A stretch of DNA of 10,292 nucleotides from DAITMV01 sp046318595 (GTDB lineage: Bacteria > Pseudomonadota > Gammaproteobacteria > Burkholderiales > Burkholderiaceae_B), in assembly GCA_046318595.1 (NCBI GenBank), contig JBKCTV010000029.1, positions 1 through 10,292 on the forward strand, given 5' to 3'. Under the pieces are notes generated by a model that saw only the letters and a list, made by a program, of their open reading frames with translations, had not been told where the DNA came from and searched no databases. Within the stretch, counting starts at the first letter, position 1; every line of letters begins with the position of its first letter. This document shows, one piece after another, positions 6,608 through 10,292 of this stretch. A program made the position numbers and the translations under genes.

Positions 6608-6844
6608 ATGATCATGCATGCCACGACACTTTCATTTCGAGCCGGCGACGACTTCGCCGAGCAAACACGCGCTTTGGCTGTCACGCTCGGCCTGAAGAGT
6701 TCAGATTACATACGGCAAGCGGTTCGCGAGAAAAATGAACGAGTCATGGCGCAACGCATTGCCATGCTGTCCAAAGAACTGGCTGCCGAGCACCTTGACT
6801 TCAATGAATCGCTCGAAGGGTCGTTGGCCGATGGCATCGATTAA
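6608..6844 (+). CDS. Ribbon-helix-helix antitoxin of a MazF/PemK pair
   Basis: A 78-residue antitoxin that binds DNA as a dimer, represses its own operon and neutralises the toxin encoded next. The N-terminal part (about 5-50) fits a ribbon-helix-helix fold: a short beta strand (TTLSFRAGDD), a first helix, then GLKSSDYIRQAVREKNERV as the second. The acidic tail DFNESLEGSLADGID is the likely toxin-binding peptide. AGGGAAAC precedes ATG 6608; ATG 6614 is an equally good start. The stop overlaps the toxin start by 14 bases, the usual coupling for such pairs. I do not assign a specific family name because RHH antitoxins are too short to place by eye. Confidence 0.8.
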   Translation: MIMHATTLSFRAGDDFAEQTRALAVTLGLKSSDYIRQAVREKNERVMAQRIAMLSKELAAEHLDFNESLEGSLADGID

Positions 6845-7208
6845 CCGCTTGCGCGGACAAATCTGGCAGGTCGATTTCGAGCCGCAAACCCACAAAGAAG
6901 AGCCCGGCAAACGCAATCGACCGGCCCTGGTCATTCAGACCGACCTGCTGAACGCCAACGGCCACCCAACCACCATCGTGGTCATGGGCACGACCCAGGT
7001 GAGACGGGATAAGGATTATTTTCCATTTCGCGTCGCCCTGGACAATCAACCGGGACTGGTAGAAGAAACAGACTTGCTGATTGATCAAATTCGCGCCGTT
7101 TCAAACCGACGTTTCATGGGTAAGCAGCCGCTGGCAACGTTGAGCGCGAACCATCTCAAACGCGTGGAAGAAGCGCTCAAGCTGCTTGTCGGTCTGTGTA
7201 TGGGGTGA
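6831..7208 (+). CDS. MazF/PemK family mRNA interferase toxin
   Basis: A 125-residue ribosome-independent endoribonuclease of the MazF/PemK fold that would cut cellular mRNA when the antitoxin is lost. Recognisable blocks are GQIWQVDFEP near residue 9, RNRPALVIQTDLLN at 28-41 (the Arg-Pro pair of the active-site loop), TTIVVMGTTQ at 47-56, and LLIDQIRAVSNRRF at 82-95, the family's DQIRxVxxxR helix. The start at 6831 lies inside the antitoxin gene and matches the family N-terminus; the frame is open further upstream but is antitoxin shadow. The last few residues (GLCMG) coincide with the junction to the outer-membrane-factor fragment, so the native C-terminus may be slightly altered. Active-site blocks look intact. 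Confidence 0.85.
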   Translation: MASINRLRGQIWQVDFEPQTHKEEPGKRNRPALVIQTDLLNANGHPTTIVVMGTTQVRRDKDYFPFRVALDNQPGLVEETDLLIDQIRAVSNRRFMGKQPLATLSANHLKRVEEALKLLVGLCMG

Positions 7209-7474
7209 TACTGGCGGTGCCGCTGCCAGGCCCGGCGCGTGCGGCAGAAGCCGATGGTGCAGCGCTCAGAGCCGACATGGCGGCCGAGCGACTCGCTCAG
7301 GTCACGATCAAGGTGAGCGCGGCGGCCCGGCGCGTCATCACGGAAGCCAGCCGCTCCCTTGACATTTGGCAAACGATGCAGCGGGTGGCGCAGCAAAGCC
7401 AGCAGCAGGCTGACTCGATGATGCTGGCCTATCAACTCGGCGAAGCCACGCTGACCGAGGCGCTCAACACCAGG
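7205..7474 (+). pseudogene. Internal fragment of a CusC/CzcC-type outer-membrane efflux protein
   Basis: The forward frame reads LAVPLPGPARAAEADGAALR, a long Ala/Gln-rich helical stretch, then MLAYQLGEATLTEALNTR. This is the second-repeat helix of TolC-family outer-membrane factors of heavy-metal RND pumps (family pattern: plp.g.ar..., then Y.lGe..l.e.l.aR). About 90 of a normal 420 residues are left, and both ends stop abruptly: the left at the mazF stop, the right at NTR, after which the frame ends 14 codons later without family likeness. It cannot work as a channel. It is a recombination scar with a metal-efflux flavour. Confidence 0.65.
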
Positions 7475-7919
7475 TGCCGTATGGCCGGCTTTGAGCGGCT
7501 CTTCTGGGTAGATCGTTGAACCGCTGCATGAGAGTTCGATTTTTTTCCTCACACTCCGCGTCTTGAAGATCCAGTTTTTCCTGGGGTTTGCGCACGTTGT
7601 CTTGCTGTTCCTGGACTTCGATCGCCATCTGCTCTTGCACGCACGACCCTCGTGCCGGGTCTTGCCCTTACCGGCTCCCGAGGCCATTCCTGTTTTCATA
7701 CACGGCTTGGCCGTAGCTCTGGGTGAGTATGACGCCGCTCAATCACGCCATCGGACTTGGATCGACGCCGAATTTTATTTGGAACTAATCCCATAGAGTT
7801 GCTACTAAAAAATAGTAGATGCCCAGCGGAAAGCGCTTCTCCATACGCTGAGCCGACCATCAAAGGATAGTCGTCAACCATGACGATGGTTCATATATTA
7901 AAAAATTGAGAGCTAAGAA
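7475..7919. other. Gene-free stretch with decayed sequence and promoter region
   Basis: No intact gene is supported. Minus-strand frames between 7733 and 7475 look like decayed coding DNA: one frame gives VILTQSYGQAVYENRNGL before a TAA at 7670-7668, then resumes as a glutamine/glutamate-rich coiled-coil-like stretch, QEQMAIEVQEQQDNVRKPQE and onward, up to the outer-membrane-factor boundary. I do not recognise the family. From about 7790 the DNA turns AT-rich and leads into the next gene. A perfect hairpin CTACTA-A5-TAGTAG lies at 7802-7818. Confidence 0.35.
7876..7899 (+). promoter_or_regulatory. Promoter with dyad upstream of the effector-like gene
   Basis: TATATT (7894-7899) in TATATTAAA is the likely -10, 26 bases before the ATG. 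The same TATATTAAA precedes the truncated paralogue at 9883-9891. An inverted repeat AACCAT-GACG-ATGGTT (7876-7891) lies where a regulator could cover the -35. GAGAG at 7909-7913 is a modest ribosome binding site. Confidence 0.45.
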
Positions 7920-9665
7920 ATGTTTAAAGCATCAATATCGTCTGCATTTTCTGTTTTTACATCGAAATCTGCCCCGTCAGATCATGCTTCAGAATTGCCA
8001 ATCAATGCGGATTGGAGGTTTGATATGAAACGCCTGATCTCTGACGGACATGGCGATTATGCGTCGATCAACAAATTATTGGAGAAATCTAATTTTGATG
8101 AGATCAAGGATCAGGCCGGCGCAACATTTGCAAACGAAACACTAAAAGAATGCTTGACGCTGATCGAAGAGTCGTCGTTTACGCCACACCAAAAAATTAA
8201 AATGGCACTCCGTTTACTTGCGAAGCTTGAAAAAATCCAACCATTCGGTTCTAAAGAACCATATGATGTTCTTATTTCTTACGCAACTGAAAGTTTGAAC
8301 AAAGATCAGAAGTATAAGCTAGCCGTGTCTAAATATTTCGCTAAGCTTCGCAGTAGAGTAGATAATAATAATTTCCTCAGGGTTCGCTGTTTGAGCGGTG
8401 CTGAGCATGTAGAAAATAATTATATGATGTCTGGCGGTCGCGAAACCGGCAATGTGTCTTCAGTTAAAAAATCTGAAGAAGATGTGTTAAGTAAAAATTA
8501 TTCCAGGCAGCTCAAGGATTACTTTCTGAGTGGGCAGTCGTTGGGGGGTGTAAATGATTTGCAATTACAACAGCCTGATTTTTTGTTGTCGAAAATCAAA
8601 GCCGCTTTTTCTGGGCTTGAGAGTCACATAGATTGTCTGCCACATTATCTTGTGTGGAATATAAATCCGTCAGATTCCCAATACGAAACAAAGTTGGAAG
8701 AACGTTTGGTCTTGCTGAAAAAGGCTGGAATATCTTTTGGCGAAAAAATTCGACCAATAAAAAATGATGATCTGGCTGTGGCGGCCCAGAGCATTGAAAT
8801 TGATGGCTTCAGAAGCTTTCTAAAAAATAACGAAGGGGACACTCTGCTTCATATAGCGCAAAAAATAGTTGACCAAAATACGGCGGAAGAAGCCACTCGG
8901 TTTTTAATTACACGAAAATTAACGTTCGATATTAATATTGATGCGCTTAACAAAGAACGCAAAACTGCTTTGATGTGTGCGATTGAAAAATACAGTCTAA
9001 AAACAATCGATTTATTGATCAAAAGCGGCGCTGATCTGATGAATGTCAAGATGTGGGACAGTTATAATGCTGAATGGATCAATGCTGCACAACTGATCGT
9101 GCGCATAACGTCCGAATTCATACCATTTCATGAAAAAATTAAATTCTTAGAAAATCTGCCGGAATTCCGGAAGACTTTTGTTAATTCAATCAAGGGGCGT
9201 TTGGCAAAAGCATTCGAAAATAAGGACTTTGATGGGTTGGTAGGCAGGATCGAAATTTTACTGAATTCAACTTTTCCCTTAAATGCAAAAATACACATCT
9301 TAAAAAAAACGACGTTACGTAAAAGTAGCAAACAAAAGCCTATTTGCTTTTTAAAAGAAATCGCTCATGAATCCATCGAAAAACAAGACTTTTCTTTCTT
9401 AAAAAGATATTTGCATGCCGTTGTAAATTCCAGGCTATACGATGAGAACTTATTCTCGATTGAAGCGGGTGAAGCGGGTGAAGCGGGTGAAGCGATATCT
9501 TCTCTCAAGAGCGCTGTAAGGGATGTTCTTTTTGAGGTTTTTGAAGAATTAGACTTGCCGGATGAAGAAAAAGGCAAAATATTGCTTGAATTAGAAAAAA
9601 GCAGCCCGGGGCGAATGGAGGGTGAGGTCAAGAAGCGTTTGGTGGATGCAGCTGAAGAAAAATGA
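7920..9665 (+). CDS. Large helical-repeat protein with ankyrin-like segment; putative secreted effector
   Basis: A 581-residue soluble protein I cannot name. Residues 1-27 are Ser-rich (MFKASISSAFSVFTSKSAPS), polar and free of a Sec signal, as in many type III effectors. Residues 303-377 resemble two ankyrin repeats (GDTLLHIA ... RKTALMCAIE ... LLIKSGADLMN). A looser helical unit recurs outside it: S-x-F-x(4-5)-K-I-x-x-L near 85, 398 and 450, each followed about 30 residues later by an A-x-E/F-x-x-x-K-D/Q helix (122, 429, 482). Near the end is a run of EAG units (516-525) encoded by a 9-base tandem repeat. No transmembrane helix or enzyme motif is seen. Codon use is AT-rich, quite unlike the high-GC neighbours, which suggests horizontal gain. 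A truncated relative follows at 9906. The effector role is inference. Confidence 0.75.
   Translation: MFKASISSAFSVFTSKSAPSDHASELPINADWRFDMKRLISDGHGDYASINKLLEKSNFDEIKDQAGATFANETLKECLTLIEESSFTPHQKIKMALRLLAKLEKIQPFGSKEPYDVLISYATESLNKDQKYKLAVSKYFAKLRSRVDNNNFLRVRCLSGAEHVENNYMMSGGRETGNVSSVKKSEEDVLSKNYSRQLKDYFLSGQSLGGVNDLQLQQPDFLLSKIKAAFSGLESHIDCLPHYLVWNINPSDSQYETKLEERLVLLKKAGISFGEKIRPIKNDDLAVAAQSIEIDGFRSFLKNNEGDTLLHIAQKIVDQNTAEEATRFLITRKLTFDINIDALNKERKTALMCAIEKYSLKTIDLLIKSGADLMNVKMWDSYNAEWINAAQLIVRITSEFIPFHEKIKFLENLPEFRKTFVNSIKGRLAKAFENKDFDGLVGRIEILLNSTFPLNAKIHILKKTTLRKSSKQKPICFLKEIAHESIEKQDFSFLKRYLHAVVNSRLYDENLFSIEAGEAGEAGEAISSLKSAVRDVLFEVFEELDLPDEEKGKILLELEKSSPGRMEGEVKKRLVDAAEEK
9462..9494 (+). 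repeat. 9-base tandem repeat, 3.7 copies
   Basis: GAAGCGGGT is repeated three times perfectly and followed by GAAGCG. It lies in frame and encodes Glu-Ala-Gly units. It is GC-rich inside an AT-rich gene and its copies are identical, so copy number probably changes by slippage; any change keeps the reading frame. Confidence 0.9.
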
Positions 9666-9673
9666 AATTTGGG

Positions 9674-9692
9674 GGGCTGTTAAAAACAGCCC
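9674..9692. terminator. Hairpin after the effector-like gene
   Basis: GGGCTGTT-AAA-AACAGCCC is a perfect 8-base stem with a 3-base loop, eight bases after the stop of the effector-like gene. No T-run follows on either strand, so intrinsic termination is likely but not certain. A possible minus-strand gene ends nearby at 9721, so the hairpin may serve both. Confidence 0.55.
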
Positions 9693-9720
9693 AGCCAAAT
9701 ATCTACTAATTTGAGAATTA

Positions 9721-9864
9721 CTAACTTTCTCGAAAGTAAAGCCGGAAATTTTTGCATGCGTTCAGCGCCGCGATCGCCAAGCGTTTCATTTCCTCTTTGC
9801 TTTGGATGCGCGGGTTGCAACCCGCCGTGCTCAGCACCGTTTTCAATTTTTGAGTTAACTTCAT
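9721..9864 (-). CDS. Small hypothetical protein
   Basis: A 47-residue basic frame starting MKLTQKLKTVLSTAGCNPRI and ending KNFRLYFRES, convergent with the effector-like gene. Composition is plausible for a small helical protein or for the tail of a lost larger gene. The frame is open upstream to 9930, but that part is antisense to the truncated paralogue. The ribosome binding site is weak. A perfect 16-base palindrome (9810-9825) lies within it. I do not recognise a family; it may not be expressed. Confidence 0.3.
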   Translation of the reverse strand: MKLTQKLKTVLSTAGCNPRIQSKEEMKRLAIAALNACKNFRLYFRES

Positions 9865-9882
9865 GGGATTGTCGGAGCTTGA

Positions 9883-9891
9883 TATATTAAA
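9883..9891 (+). promoter_or_regulatory. Conserved -10 element of the truncated paralogue
   Basis: TATATTAAA lies 23 bases before ATG 9906, the same sequence and nearly the same distance as in front of the 7920 gene. AAAGG at 9898-9902 can act as ribosome binding site. Confidence 0.45.
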
Positions 9892-9905
9892 TCTTCGAAA
9901 GGTAA

Positions 9906-10058
9906 ATGTTCGGTTCAATCTCGTCTGCATTTATATTACCATTTTCTCGCCCATCATATACTCCTCAAGAATTGCGAATCGATGAGAACTGGAAAAACCG
10001 TATGGTAAGTCTGATTTCTGAAAGACGTGGCAGTGGTAGCGCCGGCCTTCATGGCTAA
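9906..10058 (+). pseudogene. Truncated paralogue of the effector-like gene
   Basis: This short frame encodes 50 residues: MFGSISSAFILPFSRPSYTP then QELRIDENWKNRMVSLISER and RGSGSAGLHG. It aligns with the start of the 7920 protein: MF-x-SISSAF is shared, then Ser/Pro-rich sequence, then ELPINADWRFDMKRLISDGHG against ELRIDENWKNRMVSLISERRG. Nearly half of the first 45 residues are identical or similar. After about codon 43 the likeness ends, base composition turns GC-rich and a stop follows, so the rest of the gene was lost, probably by recombination near 10030. The peptide could still be made and would carry the presumed secretion signal. It proves the N-terminus is a conserved module of a family. 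Confidence 0.75.
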
Positions 10059-10292
10059 GACGATAGAACTTGCCAACGACTGGCACCCTGATCGACCGTC
10101 TAAAAGTCGACATGGCGCTGCGCCGGCTCTACGGTTTTTCCAGTACACACCGTATCCCGGGTAAGCACGCTCCTCGCGCACTTTTGCTGAGTTCGCTGCC
10201 TGTGGTCTTGCAATTGATATTTTGGCGATGGCACGGGCGCAGACTCCTACCGATTGATCGTGCGTTTTATCAAAACCCGCTTCGAATGTCTG
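10059..10292. other. No supported feature
   Basis: GC-rich sequence to the window edge. A forward frame from about 10080 stays open to the end (DRLKVDMALRRLYGFSS and onward) and minus-strand frames are also open, but none matches a family I recognise. It may be the interrupted edge of another gene or element. Confidence 0.3.

Noticed and set aside
7700..7919. hrpII box (TTCG-N16-TTCG) before the effector-like gene
   Set aside because: No pair of TTCG motifs with that spacing is present.
9954..10181. Minus-strand frames of 60-75 codons at the right end
   Set aside because: They lie opposite the truncated paralogue and GC-rich flank, with no ribosome binding site or known motif.
1..10292. CRISPR arrays, tRNA or rRNA genes
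   Set aside because: No regularly spaced direct repeats and no recognisable RNA gene sequence were seen.

Overview
The window looks like an accessory or rearranged region of a high-GC betaproteobacterium, most likely Burkholderiales. The grounds are the codon bias of most genes, a Neisseria/E. coli-like KdsA, and a small cbb3-type oxidase operon of a kind I associate with Bordetella, Achromobacter and Cupriavidus relatives. The genus cannot be fixed from sequence alone. A host-associated, effector-bearing lineage is a possible reading of the AT-rich gene on the right.

Layout, left to right. (1) 1-563 is mostly non-coding. It holds the last 25 codons of a transaldolase gene (minus strand) and a cluster of DNA dyads. 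(2) 564-1412 is an intact kdsA, the Kdo-8-phosphate synthase of LPS inner-core synthesis (plus strand). (3) 5853 down to about 1413 (minus strand) is a seven-gene, translationally coupled operon: two tiny membrane proteins not seen at ordinary ORF cut-offs, then CcoN, CcoO, a monohaem membrane cytochrome c, a SCO copper chaperone and a six-helix membrane protein. The last gene has lost its own stop and reads antisense into kdsA. (4) 5965-6351 (minus) is a DUF2946 protein, a family often found beside copper functions. (5) 6608-7208 (plus) is a ribbon-helix-helix antitoxin and MazF/PemK toxin pair. It abuts an internal fragment of a CusC/CzcC-type outer-membrane factor (7205-7474). (6) 7475-7919 holds decayed sequence and the promoter region of the next gene. 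(7) 7920-9665 is a large AT-rich gene for a soluble 581-residue protein with ankyrin-like and other degenerate helical repeats, probably a secreted effector. (8) 9906-10058 is the start of a second, truncated member of the same family with the same promoter element. The last 230 bases hold nothing I can support.

How the parts work together. The oxidase operon forms a small terminal oxidase: CcoN carries haem b, haem b3 and CuB, while CcoO and the monohaem cytochrome bring electrons. SCO would deliver copper, and the neighbouring DUF2946 protein fits a copper theme. The boundaries (transaldolase tail, outer-membrane-factor fragment, antisense read-through, truncated paralogue) show repeated recombination.

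The most interesting unexplained signals are the adjacent pair of paralogous effector-like genes sharing an N-terminus and promoter, and the two mini-membrane proteins leading the oxidase operon.
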